DNA from: Limnomonas spitsbergensis
Taxonomy: Eukaryota > Chlorophyta > Chlorophyceae > Chlamydomonadales
Assembly: GCA_037349105.1 (NCBI GenBank)
Contig: JAYJMM010000077.1
Span: 124,001 to 188,000, forward strand
Reading direction: 5' to 3'
Length of the DNA stretch: 64,000 nt
Part shown: one piece after another, positions 15,001 to 30,000 of the stretch
Layout: every line of letters begins with the position of its first letter
Numbering within the stretch: the stretch's first letter is position 1
Position numbers and translations under genes: made by a program
Notes under the pieces: model-generated
The model's input: the letters and a program-made list of their open reading frames with translations, nothing else
Database searches by the model: none
Told to the model about the DNA's origin: nothing

Positions 15001-18000
15001 GCCCATGGCCCATGCCTGCGGATTCCAGCAACACACCCAGCAGCATGCCCATGGCCCATGCCTGCGGATTCCAGCAACACACCCAGCAGCATGCCCATGG
15101 CCCATGCCTGCGGATTCCAGCAACACACCCAGCAGCATGCCCATGGCCCATGCCTGCGGATTCCAGCAACACACCCAGCAGCATGCCCATGGCCCATGCC
15201 TGCGGATTCCAGCAACACACCCAGCAGCATGCCCATGGCCCATGCCTGCGGATTCCAGCAACACACCCAGCAGCATGCCCATGGCCCATGCCTGCGGATT
15301 CCAGCAACACACCCAGCAGCATGCCCATGGCCCATGCCTGCGGATTCCAGCAACACACCCAGCAGCATGCCCATGGCCCATGCCTGCGGATTCCAGCAAC
15401 ACACCCAGCAGCATGCCCATGGCCCATGCCTGCGGATTCCAGCAACACACCCAGCAGCATGCCCATGGCCCATGCCTGCGGATTCCAGCAACACACCCAG
15501 CAGCATGCCCATGGCCCATGCCTGCGGATTCCAGCAACACACCCAGCAGCATGCCCATGGCCCATGCCTGCGGATTCCAGCAACACACCCAGCAGCATGC
15601 CCATGGCCCATGCCTGCGGATTCCAGCAACACACCCAGCAGCATGCCCATGGCCCATGCCTGCGGATTCCAGCAACACACCCAGCAGCATGCCCATGGCC
15701 CATGCCTGCGGATTCCAGCAACACACCCAGCAGCATGCCCATGGCCCATGCCTGCGGATTCCAGCAACACACCCAGCAGCATGCCCATGGCCCATGCCTG
15801 CGGATTCCAGCAACACACCCAGCAGCATGCCCATGGCCCATGCCTGCGGATTCCAGCAACACACCCAGCAGCATGCCCATGGCCCATGCCTGCGGATTCC
15901 AGCAACACACCCAGCAGCATGCCCATGGCCCATGCCTGCGGATTCCAGCAACACACCCAGCAGCATGCCCATGGCCCATGCCTGCGGATTCCAGCAACAC
16001 ACCCAGCAGCATGCCCATGGCCCATGCCTGCGGATTCCAGCAACACACCCAGCAGCATGCCCATGGCCCATGCCTGCGGATTCCAGCAACACACCCAGCA
16101 GCATGCCCATGGCCCATGCCTGCGGATTCCAGCAACACACCCAGCAGCATGCCCATGGCCCATGCCTGCGGATTCCAGCAACACACCCAGCAGCATGCCC
16201 ATGGCCCATGCCTGCGGATTCCAGCAACACACCCAGCAGCATGCCCATGGCCCATGCCTGCGGATTCCAGCAACACACCCAGCAGCATGCCCATGGCCCA
16301 TGCCTGCGGATTCCAGCAACACACCCAGCAGCATGCCCATGGCCCATGCCTGCGGATTCCAGCAACACACCCAGCAGCATGCCCATGGCCCATGCCTGCG
16401 GATTCCAGCAACACACCCAGCAGCATGCCCATGGCCCATGCCTGCGGATTCCAGCAACACACCCAGCAGCATGCCCATGGCCCATGCCTGCGGATTCCAG
16501 CAACACACCCAGCAGCATGCCCATGGCCCATGCCTGCGGATTCCAGCAACACACCCAGCAGCATGCCCATGGCCCATGCCTGCGGATTCCAGCAACACAC
16601 CCAGCAGCATGCCCATGGCCCATGCCTGCGGATTCCAGCAACACACCCAGCAGCATGCCCATGGCCCATGCCTGCGGATTCCAGCAACACACCCAGCAGC
16701 ATGCCCATGGCCCATGCCTGCGGATTCCAGCAACACACCCAGCAGCATGCCCATGGCCCATGCCTGCGGATTCCAGCAACACACCCAGCAGCATGCCCAT
16801 GGCCCATGCCTGCGGATTCCAGCAACACACCCAGCAGCATGCCCATGGCCCATGCCTGCGGATTCCAGCAACACACCCAGCAGCATGCCCATGGCCCATG
16901 CCTGCGGATTCCAGCAACACACCCAGCAGCATGCCCATGGCCCATGCCTGCGGATTCCAGCAACACACCCAGCAGCATGCCCATGGCCCATGCCTGCGGA
17001 TTCCAGCAACACACCCAGCAGCATGCCCATGGCCCATGCCTGCGGATTCCAGCAACACACCCAGCAGCATGCCCATGGCCCATGCCTGCGGATTCCAGCA
17101 ACACACCCAGCAGCATGCCCATGGCCCATGCCTGCGGATTCCAGCAACACACCCAGCAGCATGCCCATGGCCCATGCCTGCGGATTCCAGCAACACACCC
17201 AGCAGCATGCCCATGGCCCATGCCTGCGGATTCCAGCAACACACCCAGCAGCATGCCCATGGCCCATGCCTGCGGATTCCAGCAACACACCCAGCAGCAT
17301 GCCCATGGCCCATGCCTGCGGATTCCAGCAACACACCCAGCAGCATGCCCATGGCCCATGCCTGCGGATTCCAGCAACACACCCAGCAGCATGCCCATGG
17401 CCCATGCCTGCGGATTCCAGCAACACACCCAGCAGCATGCCCATGGCCCATGCCTGCGGATTCCAGCAACACACCCAGCAGCATGCCCATGGCCCATGCC
17501 TGCGGATTCCAGCAACACACCCAGCAGCATGCCCATGGCCCATGCCTGCGGATTCCAGCAACACACCCAGCAGCATGCCCATGGCCCATGCCTGCGGATT
17601 CCAGCAACACACCCAGCAGCATGCCCATGGCCCATGCCTGCGGATTCCAGCAACACACCCAGCAGCATGCCCATGGCCCATGCCTGCGGATTCCAGCAAC
17701 ACACCCAGCAGCATGCCCATGGCCCATGCCTGCGGATTCCAGCAACACACCCAGCAGCATGCCCATGGCCCATGCCTGCGGATTCCAGCAACACACCCAG
17801 CAGCATGCCCATGGCCCATGCCTGCGGATTCCAGCAACACACCCAGCAGCATGCCCATGGCCCATGCCTGCGGATTCCAGCAACACACCCAGCAGCATGC
17901 CCATGGCCCATGCCTGCGGATTCCAGCAACACACCCAGCAGCATGCCCATGGCCCATGCCTGCGGATTCCAGCAACACACCCAGCAGCATGCCCATGGCC

Positions 18001-21000
18001 CATGCCTGCGGATTCCAGCAACACACCCAGCAGCATGCCCATGGCCCATGCCTGCGGATTCCAGCAACACACCCAGCAGCATGCCCATGGCCCATGCCTG
18101 CGGATTCCAGCAACACACCCAGCAGCATGCCCATGGCCCATGCCTGCGGATTCCAGCAACACACCCAGCAGCATGCCCATGGCCCATGCCTGCGGATTCC
18201 AGCAACACACCCAGCAGCATGCCCATGGCCCATGCCTGCGGATTCCAGCAACACACCCAGCAGCATGCCCATGGCCCATGCCTGCGGATTCCAGCAACAC
18301 ACCCAGCAGCATGCCCATGGCCCATGCCTGCGGATTCCAGCAACACACCCAGCAGCATGCCCATGGCCCATGCCTGCGGATTCCAGCAACACACCCAGCA
18401 GCATGCCCATGGCCCATGCCTGCGGATTCCAGCAACACACCCAGCAGCATGCCCATGGCCCATGCCTGCGGATTCCAGCAACACACCCAGCAGCATGCCC
18501 ATGGCCCATGCCTGCGGATTCCAGCAACACACCCAGCAGCATGCCCATGGCCCATGCCTGCGGATTCCAGCAACACACCCAGCAGCATGCCCATGGCCCA
18601 TGCCTGCGGATTCCAGCAACACACCCAGCAGCATGCCCATGGCCCATGCCTGCGGATTCCAGCAACACACCCAGCAGCATGCCCATGGCCCATGCCTGCG
18701 GATTCCAGCAACACACCCAGCAGCATGCCCATGGCCCATGCCTGCGGATTCCAGCAACACACCCAGCAGCATGCCCATGGCCCATGCCTGCGGATTCCAG
18801 CAACACACCCAGCAGCATGCCCATGGCCCATGCCTGCGGATTCCAGCAACACACCCAGCAGCATGCCCATGGCCCATGCCTGCGGATTCCAGCAACACAC
18901 CCAGCAGCATGCCCATGGCCCATGCCTGCGGATTCCAGCAACACACCCAGCAGCATGCCCATGGCCCATGCCTGCGGATTCCAGCAACACACCCAGCAGC
19001 ATGCCCATGGCCCATGCCTGCGGATTCCAGCAACACACCCAGCAGCATGCCCATGGCCCATGCCTGCGGATTCCAGCAACACACCCAGCAGCATGCCCAT
19101 GGCCCATGCCTGCGGATTCCAGCAACACACCCAGCAGCATGCCCATGGCCCATGCCTGCGGATTCCAGCAACACACCCAGCAGCATGCCCATGGCCCATG
19201 CCTGCGGATTCCAGCAACACACCCAGCAGCATGCCCATGGCCCATGCCTGCGGATTCCAGCAACACACCCAGCAGCATGCCCATGGCCCATGCCTGCGGA
19301 TTCCAGCAACACACCCAGCAGCATGCCCATGGCCCATGCCTGCGGATTCCAGCAACACACCCAGCAGCATGCCCATGGCCCATGCCTGCGGATTCCAGCA
19401 ACACACCCAGCAGCATGCCCATGGCCCATGCCTGCGGATTCCAGCAACACACCCAGCAGCATGCCCATGGCCCATGCCTGCGGATTCCAGCAACACACCC
19501 AGCAGCATGCCCATGGCCCATGCCTGCGGATTCCAGCAACACACCCAGCAGCATGCCCATGGCCCATGCCTGCGGATTCCAGCAACACACCCAGCAGCAT
19601 GCCCATGGCCCATGCCTGCGGATTCCAGCAACACACCCAGCAGCATGCCCATGGCCCATGCCTGCGGATTCCAGCAACACACCCAGCAGCATGCCCATGG
19701 CCCATGCCTGCGGATTCCAGCAACACACCCAGCAGCATGCCCATGGCCCATGCCTGCGGATTCCAGCAACACACCCAGCAGCATGCCCATGGCCCATGCC
19801 TGCGGATTCCAGCAACACACCCAGCAGCATGCCCATGGCCCATGCCTGCGGATTCCAGCAACACACCCAGCAGCATGCCCATGGCCCATGCCTGCGGATT
19901 CCAGCAACACACCCAGCAGCATGCCCATGGCCCATGCCTGCGGATTCCAGCAACACACCCAGCAGCATGCCCATGGCCCATGCCTGCGGATTCCAGCAAC
20001 ACACCCAGCAGCATGCCCATGGCCCATGCCTGCGGATTCCAGCAACACACCCAGCAGCATGCCCATGGCCCATGCCTGCGGATTCCAGCAACACACCCAG
20101 CAGCATGCCCATGGCCCATGCCTGCGGATTCCAGCAACACACCCAGCAGCATGCCCATGGCCCATGCCTGCGGATTCCAGCAACACACCCAGCAGCATGC
20201 CCATGGCCCATGCCTGCGGATTCCAGCAACACACCCAGCAGCATGCCCATGGCCCATGCCTGCGGATTCCAGCAACACACCCAGCAGCATGCCCATGGCC
20301 CATGCCTGCGGATTCCAGCAACACACCCAGCAGCATGCCCATGGCCCATGCCTGCGGATTCCAGCAACACACCCAGCAGCATGCCCATGGCCCATGCCTG
20401 CGGATTCCAGCAACACACCCAGCAGCATGCCCATGGCCCATGCCTGCGGATTCCAGCAACACACCCAGCAGCATGCCCATGGCCCATGCCTGCGGATTCC
20501 AGCAACACACCCAGCAGCATGCCCATGGCCCATGCCTGCGGATTCCAGCAACACACCCAGCAGCATGCCCATGGCCCATGCCTGCGGATTCCAGCAACAC
20601 ACCCAGCAGCATGCCCATGGCCCATGCCTGCGGATTCCAGCAACACACCCAGCAGCATGCCCATGGCCCATGCCTGCGGATTCCAGCAACACACCCAGCA
20701 GCATGCCCATGGCCCATGCCTGCGGATTCCAGCAACACACCCAGCAGCATGCCCATGGCCCATGCCTGCGGATTCCAGCAACACACCCAGCAGCATGCCC
20801 ATGGCCCATGCCTGCGGATTCCAGCAACACACCCAGCAGCATGCCCATGGCCCATGCCTGCGGATTCCAGCAACACACCCAGCAGCATGCCCATGGCCCA
20901 TGCCTGCGGATTCCAGCAACACACCCAGCAGCATGCCCATGGCCCATGCCTGCGGATTCCAGCAACACACCCAGCAGCATGCCCATGGCCCATGCCTGCG

Positions 21001-24000
21001 GATTCCAGCAACACACCCAGCAGCATGCCCATGGCCCATGCCTGCGGATTCCAGCAACACACCCAGCAGCATGCCCATGGCCCATGCCTGCGGATTCCAG
21101 CAACACACCCAGCAGCATGCCCATGGCCCATGCCTGCGGATTCCAGCAACACACCCAGCAGCATGCCCATGGCCCATGCCTGCGGATTCCAGCAACACAC
21201 CCAGCAGCATGCCCATGGCCCATGCCTGCGGATTCCAGCAACACACCCAGCAGCATGCCCATGGCCCATGCCTGCGGATTCCAGCAACACACCCAGCAGC
21301 ATGCCCATGGCCCATGCCTGCGGATTCCAGCAACACACCCAGCAGCATGCCCATGGCCCATGCCTGCGGATTCCAGCAACACACCCAGCAGCATGCCCAT
21401 GGCCCATGCCTGCGGATTCCAGCAACACACCCAGCAGCATGCCCATGGCCCATGCCTGCGGATTCCAGCAACACACCCAGCAGCATGCCCATGGCCCATG
21501 CCTGCGGATTCCAGCAACACACCCAGCAGCATGCCCATGGCCCATGCCTGCGGATTCCAGCAACACACCCAGCAGCATGCCCATGGCCCATGCCTGCGGA
21601 TTCCAGCAACACACCCAGCAGCATGCCCATGGCCCATGCCTGCGGATTCCAGCAACACACCCAGCAGCATGCCCATGGCCCATGCCTGCGGATTCCAGCA
21701 ACACACCCAGCAGCATGCCCATGGCCCATGCCTGCGGATTCCAGCAACACACCCAGCAGCATGCCCATGGCCCATGCCTGCGGATTCCAGCAACACACCC
21801 AGCAGCATGCCCATGGCCCATGCCTGCGGATTCCAGCAACACACCCAGCAGCATGCCCATGGCCCATGCCTGCGGATTCCAGCAACACACCCAGCAGCAT
21901 GCCCATGGCCCATGCCTGCGGATTCCAGCAACACACCCAGCAGCATGCCCATGGCCCATGCCTGCGGATTCCAGCAACACACCCAGCAGCATGCCCATGG
22001 CCCATGCCTGCGGATTCCAGCAACACACCCAGCAGCATGCCCATGGCCCATGCCTGCGGATTCCAGCAACACACCCAGCAGCATGCCCATGGCCCATGCC
22101 TGCGGATTCCAGCAACACACCCAGCAGCATGCCCATGGCCCATGCCTGCGGATTCCAGCAACACACCCAGCAGCATGCCCATGGCCCATGCCTGCGGATT
22201 CCAGCAACACACCCAGCAGCATGCCCATGGCCCATGCCTGCGGATTCCAGCAACACACCCAGCAGCATGCCCATGGCCCATGCCTGCGGATTCCAGCAAC
22301 ACACCCAGCAGCATGCCCATGGCCCATGCCTGCGGATTCCAGCAACACACCCAGCAGCATGCCCATGGCCCATGCCTGCGGATTCCAGCAACACACCCAG
22401 CAGCATGCCCATGGCCCATGCCTGCGGATTCCAGCAACACACCCAGCAGCATGCCCATGGCCCATGCCTGCGGATTCCAGCAACACACCCAGCAGCATGC
22501 CCATGGCCCATGCCTGCGGATTCCAGCAACACACCCAGCAGCATGCCCATGGCCCATGCCTGCGGATTCCAGCAACACACCCAGCAGCATGCCCATGGCC
22601 CATGCCTGCGGATTCCAGCAACACACCCAGCAGCATGCCCATGGCCCATGCCTGCGGATTCCAGCAACACACCCAGCAGCATGCCCATGGCCCATGCCTG
22701 CGGATTCCAGCAACACACCCAGCAGCATGCCCATGGCCCATGCCTGCGGATTCCAGCAACACACCCAGCAGCATGCCCATGGCCCATGCCTGCGGATTCC
22801 AGCAACACACCCAGCAGCATGCCCATGGCCCATGCCTGCGGATTCCAGCAACACACCCAGCAGCATGCCCATGGCCCATGCCTGCGGATTCCAGCAACAC
22901 ACCCAGCAGCATGCCCATGGCCCATGCCTGCGGATTCCAGCAACACACCCAGCAGCATGCCCATGGCCCATGCCTGCGGATTCCAGCAACACACCCAGCA
23001 GCATGCCCATGGCCCATGCCTGCGGATTCCAGCAACACACCCAGCAGCATGCCCATGGCCCATGCCTGCGGATTCCAGCAACACACCCAGCAGCATGCCC
23101 ATGGCCCATGCCTGCGGATTCCAGCAACACACCCAGCAGCATGCCCATGGCCCATGCCTGCGGATTCCAGCAACACACCCAGCAGCATGCCCATGGCCCA
23201 TGCCTGCGGATTCCAGCAACACACCCAGCAGCATGCCCATGGCCCATGCCTGCGGATTCCAGCAACACACCCAGCAGCATGCCCATGGCCCATGCCTGCG
23301 GATTCCAGCAACACACCCAGCAGCATGCCCATGGCCCATGCCTGCGGATTCCAGCAACACACCCAGCAGCATGCCCATGGCCCATGCCTGCGGATTCCAG
23401 CAACACACCCAGCAGCATGCCCATGGCCCATGCCTGCGGATTCCAGCAACACACCCAGCAGCATGCCCATGGCCCATGCCTGCGGATTCCAGCAACACAC
23501 CCAGCAGCATGCCCATGGCCCATGCCTGCGGATTCCAGCAACACACCCAGCAGCATGCCCATGGCCCATGCCTGCGGATTCCAGCAACACACCCAGCAGC
23601 ATGCCCATGGCCCATGCCTGCGGATTCCAGCAACACACCCAGCAGCATGCCCATGGCCCATGCCTGCGGATTCCAGCAACACACCCAGCAGCATGCCCAT
23701 GGCCCATGCCTGCGGATTCCAGCAACACACCCAGCAGCATGCCCATGGCCCATGCCTGCGGATTCCAGCAACACACCCAGCAGCATGCCCATGGCCCATG
23801 CCTGCGGATTCCAGCAACACACCCAGCAGCATGCCCATGGCCCATGCCTGCGGATTCCAGCAACACACCCAGCAGCATGCCCATGGCCCATGCCTGCGGA
23901 TTCCAGCAACACACCCAGCAGCATGCCCATGGCCCATGCCTGCGGATTCCAGCAACACACCCAGCAGCATGCCCATGGCCCATGCCTGCGGATTCCAGCA

Positions 24001-27000
24001 ACACACCCAGCAGCATGCCCATGGCCCATGCCTGCGGATTCCAGCAACACACCCAGCAGCATGCCCATGGCCCATGCCTGCGGATTCCAGCAACACACCC
24101 AGCAGCATGCCCATGGCCCATGCCTGCGGATTCCAGCAACACACCCAGCAGCATGCCCATGGCCCATGCCTGCGGATTCCAGCAACACACCCAGCAGCAT
24201 GCCCATGGCCCATGCCTGCGGATTCCAGCAACACACCCAGCAGCATGCCCATGGCCCATGCCTGCGGATTCCAGCAACACACCCAGCAGCATGCCCATGG
24301 CCCATGCCTGCGGATTCCAGCAACACACCCAGCAGCATGCCCATGGCCCATGCCTGCGGATTCCAGCAACACACCCAGCAGCATGCCCATGGCCCATGCC
24401 TGCGGATTCCAGCAACACACCCAGCAGCATGCCCATGGCCCATGCCTGCGGATTCCAGCAACACACCCAGCAGCATGCCCATGGCCCATGCCTGCGGATT
24501 CCAGCAACACACCCAGCAGCATGCCCATGGCCCATGCCTGCGGATTCCAGCAACACACCCAGCAGCATGCCCATGGCCCATGCCTGCGGATTCCAGCAAC
24601 ACACCCAGCAGCATGCCCATGGCCCATGCCTGCGGATTCCAGCAACACACCCAGCAGCATGCCCATGGCCCATGCCTGCGGATTCCAGCAACACACCCAG
24701 CAGCATGCCCATGGCCCATGCCTGCGGATTCCAGCAACACACCCAGCAGCATGCCCATGGCCCATGCCTGCGGATTCCAGCAACACACCCAGCAGCATGC
24801 CCATGGCCCATGCCTGCGGATTCCAGCAACACACCCAGCAGCATGCCCATGGCCCATGCCTGCGGATTCCAGCAACACACCCAGCAGCATGCCCATGGCC
24901 CATGCCTGCGGATTCCAGCAACACACCCAGCAGCATGCCCATGGCCCATGCCTGCGGATTCCAGCAACACACCCAGCAGCATGCCCATGGCCCATGCCTG
25001 CGGATTCCAGCAACACACCCAGCAGCATGCCCATGGCCCATGCCTGCGGATTCCAGCAACACACCCAGCAGCATGCCCATGGCCCATGCCTGCGGATTCC
25101 AGCAACACACCCAGCAGCATGCCCATGGCCCATGCCTGCGGATTCCAGCAACACACCCAGCAGCATGCCCATGGCCCATGCCTGCGGATTCCAGCAACAC
25201 ACCCAGCAGCATGCCCATGGCCCATGCCTGCGGATTCCAGCAACACACCCAGCAGCATGCCCATGGCCCATGCCTGCGGATTCCAGCAACACACCCAGCA
25301 GCATGCCCATGGCCCATGCCTGCGGATTCCAGCAACACACCCAGCAGCATGCCCATGGCCCATGCCTGCGGATTCCAGCAACACACCCAGCAGCATGCCC
25401 ATGGCCCATGCCTGCGGATTCCAGCAACACACCCAGCAGCATGCCCATGGCCCATGCCTGCGGATTCCAGCAACACACCCAGCAGCATGCCCATGGCCCA
25501 TGCCTGCGGATTCCAGCAACACACCCAGCAGCATGCCCATGGCCCATGCCTGCGGATTCCAGCAACACACCCAGCAGCATGCCCATGGCCCATGCCTGCG
25601 GATTCCAGCAACACACCCAGCAGCATGCCCATGGCCCATGCCTGCGGATTCCAGCAACACACCCAGCAGCATGCCCATGGCCCATGCCTGCGGATTCCAG
25701 CAACACACCCAGCAGCATGCCCATGGCCCATGCCTGCGGATTCCAGCAACACACCCAGCAGCATGCCCATGGCCCATGCCTGCGGATTCCAGCAACACAC
25801 CCAGCAGCATGCCCATGGCCCATGCCTGCGGATTCCAGCAACACACCCAGCAGCATGCCCATGGCCCATGCCTGCGGATTCCAGCAACACACCCAGCAGC
25901 ATGCCCATGGCCCATGCCTGCGGATTCCAGCAACACACCCAGCAGCATGCCCATGGCCCATGCCTGCGGATTCCAGCAACACACCCAGCAGCATGCCCAT
26001 GGCCCATGCCTGCGGATTCCAGCAACACACCCAGCAGCATGCCCATGGCCCATGCCTGCGGATTCCAGCAACACACCCAGCAGCATGCCCATGGCCCATG
26101 CCTGCGGATTCCAGCAACACACCCAGCAGCATGCCCATGGCCCATGCCTGCGGATTCCAGCAACACACCCAGCAGCATGCCCATGGCCCATGCCTGCGGA
26201 TTCCAGCAACACACCCAGCAGCATGCCCATGGCCCATGCCTGCGGATTCCAGCAACACACCCAGCAGCATGCCCATGGCCCATGCCTGCGGATTCCAGCA
26301 ACACACCCAGCAGCATGCCCATGGCCCATGCCTGCGGATTCCAGCAACACACCCAGCAGCATGCCCATGGCCCATGCCTGCGGATTCCAGCAACACACCC
26401 AGCAGCATGCCCATGGCCCATGCCTGCGGATTCCAGCAACACACCCAGCAGCATGCCCATGGCCCATGCCTGCGGATTCCAGCAACACACCCAGCAGCAT
26501 GCCCATGGCCCATGCCTGCGGATTCCAGCAACACACCCAGCAGCATGCCCATGGCCCATGCCTGCGGATTCCAGCAACACACCCAGCAGCATGCCCATGG
26601 CCCATGCCTGCGGATTCCAGCAACACACCCAGCAGCATGCCCATGGCCCATGCCTGCGGATTCCAGCAACACACCCAGCAGCATGCCCATGGCCCATGCC
26701 TGCGGATTCCAGCAACACACCCAGCAGCATGCCCATGGCCCATGCCTGCGGATTCCAGCAACACACCCAGCAGCATGCCCATGGCCCATGCCTGCGGATT
26801 CCAGCAACACACCCAGCAGCATGCCCATGGCCCATGCCTGCGGATTCCAGCAACACACCCAGCAGCATGCCCATGGCCCATGCCTGCGGATTCCAGCAAC
26901 ACACCCAGCAGCATGCCCATGGCCCATGCCTGCGGATTCCAGCAACACACCCAGCAGCATGCCCATGGCCCATGCCTGCGGATTCCAGCAACACACCCAG

Positions 27001-30000
27001 CAGCATGCCCATGGCCCATGCCTGCGGATTCCAGCAACACACCCAGCAGCATGCCCATGGCCCATGCCTGCGGATTCCAGCAACACACCCAGCAGCATGC
27101 CCATGGCCCATGCCTGCGGATTCCAGCAACACACCCAGCAGCATGCCCATGGCCCATGCCTGCGGATTCCAGCAACACACCCAGCAGCATGCCCATGGCC
27201 CATGCCTGCGGATTCCAGCAACACACCCAGCAGCATGCCCATGGCCCATGCCTGCGGATTCCAGCAACACACCCAGCAGCATGCCCATGGCCCATGCCTG
27301 CGGATTCCAGCAACACACCCAGCAGCATGCCCATGGCCCATGCCTGCGGATTCCAGCAACACACCCAGCAGCATGCCCATGGCCCATGCCTGCGGATTCC
27401 AGCAACACACCCAGCAGCATGCCCATGGCCCATGCCTGCGGATTCCAGCAACACACCCAGCAGCATGCCCATGGCCCATGCCTGCGGATTCCAGCAACAC
27501 ACCCAGCAGCATGCCCATGGCCCATGCCTGCGGATTCCAGCAACACACCCAGCAGCATGCCCATGGCCCATGCCTGCGGATTCCAGCAACACACCCAGCA
27601 GCATGCCCATGGCCCATGCCTGCGGATTCCAGCAACACACCCAGCAGCATGCCCATGGCCCATGCCTGCGGATTCCAGCAACACACCCAGCAGCATGCCC
27701 ATGGCCCATGCCTGCGGATTCCAGCAACACACCCAGCAGCATGCCCATGGCCCATGCCTGCGGATTCCAGCAACACACCCAGCAGCATGCCCATGGCCCA
27801 TGCCTGCGGATTCCAGCAACACACCCAGCAGCATGCCCATGGCCCATGCCTGCGGATTCCAGCAACACACCCAGCAGCATGCCCATGGCCCATGCCTGCG
27901 GATTCCAGCAACACACCCAGCAGCATGCCCATGGCCCATGCCTGCGGATTCCAGCAACACACCCAGCAGCATGCCCATGGCCCATGCCTGCGGATTCCAG
28001 CAACACACCCAGCAGCATGCCCATGGCCCATGCCTGCGGATTCCAGCAACACACCCAGCAGCATGCCCATGGCCCATGCCTGCGGATTCCAGCAACACAC
28101 CCAGCAGCATGCCCATGGCCCATGCCTGCGGATTCCAGCAACACACCCAGCAGCATGCCCATGGCCCATGCCTGCGGATTCCAGCAACACACCCAGCAGC
28201 ATGCCCATGGCCCATGCCTGCGGATTCCAGCAACACACCCAGCAGCATGCCCATGGCCCATGCCTGCGGATTCCAGCAACACACCCAGCAGCATGCCCAT
28301 GGCCCATGCCTGCGGATTCCAGCAACACACCCAGCAGCATGCCCATGGCCCATGCCTGCGGATTCCAGCAACACACCCAGCAGCATGCCCATGGCCCATG
28401 CCTGCGGATTCCAGCAACACACCCAGCAGCATGCCCATGGCCCATGCCTGCGGATTCCAGCAACACACCCAGCAGCATGCCCATGGCCCATGCCTGCGGA
28501 TTCCAGCAACACACCCAGCAGCATGCCCATGGCCCATGCCTGCGGATTCCAGCAACACACCCAGCAGCATGCCCATGGCCCATGCCTGCGGATTCCAGCA
28601 ACACACCCAGCAGCATGCCCATGGCCCATGCCTGCGGATTCCAGCAACACACCCAGCAGCATGCCCATGGCCCATGCCTGCGGATTCCAGCAACACACCC
28701 AGCAGCATGCCCATGGCCCATGCCTGCGGATTCCAGCAACACACCCAGCAGCATGCCCATGGCCCATGCCTGCGGATTCCAGCAACACACCCAGCAGCAT
28801 GCCCATGGCCCATGCCTGCGGATTCCAGCAACACACCCAGCAGCATGCCCATGGCCCATGCCTGCGGATTCCAGCAACACACCCAGCAGCATGCCCATGG
28901 CCCATGCCTGCGGATTCCAGCAACACACCCAGCAGCATGCCCATGGCCCATGCCTGCGGATTCCAGCAACACACCCAGCAGCATGCCCATGGCCCATGCC
29001 TGCGGATTCCAGCAACACACCCAGCAGCATGCCCATGGCCCATGCCTGCGGATTCCAGCAACACACCCAGCAGCATGCCCATGGCCCATGCCTGCGGATT
29101 CCAGCAACACACCCAGCAGCATGCCCATGGCCCATGCCTGCGGATTCCAGCAACACACCCAGCAGCATGCCCATGGCCCATGCCTGCGGATTCCAGCAAC
29201 ACACCCAGCAGCATGCCCATGGCCCATGCCTGCGGATTCCAGCAACACACCCAGCAGCATGCCCATGGCCCATGCCTGCGGATTCCAGCAACACACCCAG
29301 CAGCATGCCCATGGCCCATGCCTGCGGATTCCAGCAACACACCCAGCAGCATGCCCATGGCCCATGCCTGCGGATTCCAGCAACACACCCAGCAGCATGC
29401 CCATGGCCCATGCCTGCGGATTCCAGCAACACACCCAGCAGCATGCCCATGGCCCATGCCTGCGGATTCCAGCAACACACCCAGCAGCATGCCCATGGCC
29501 CATGCCTGCGGATTCCAGCAACACACCCAGCAGCATGCCCATGGCCCATGCCTGCGGATTCCAGCAACACACCCAGCAGCATGCCCATGGCCCATGCCTG
29601 CGGATTCCAGCAACACACCCAGCAGCATGCCCATGGCCCATGCCTGCGGATTCCAGCAACACACCCAGCAGCATGCCCATGGCCCATGCCTGCGGATTCC
29701 AGCAACACACCCAGCAGCATGCCCATGGCCCATGCCTGCGGATTCCAGCAACACACCCAGCAGCATGCCCATGGCCCATGCCTGCGGATTCCAGCAACAC
29801 ACCCAGCAGCATGCCCATGGCCCATGCCTGCGGATTCCAGCAACACACCCAGCAGCATGCCCATGGCCCATGCCTGCGGATTCCAGCAACACACCCAGCA
29901 GCATGCCCATGGCCCATGCCTGCGGATTCCAGCAACACACCCAGCAGCATGCCCATGGCCCATGCCTGCGGATTCCAGCAACACACCCAGCAGCATGCCC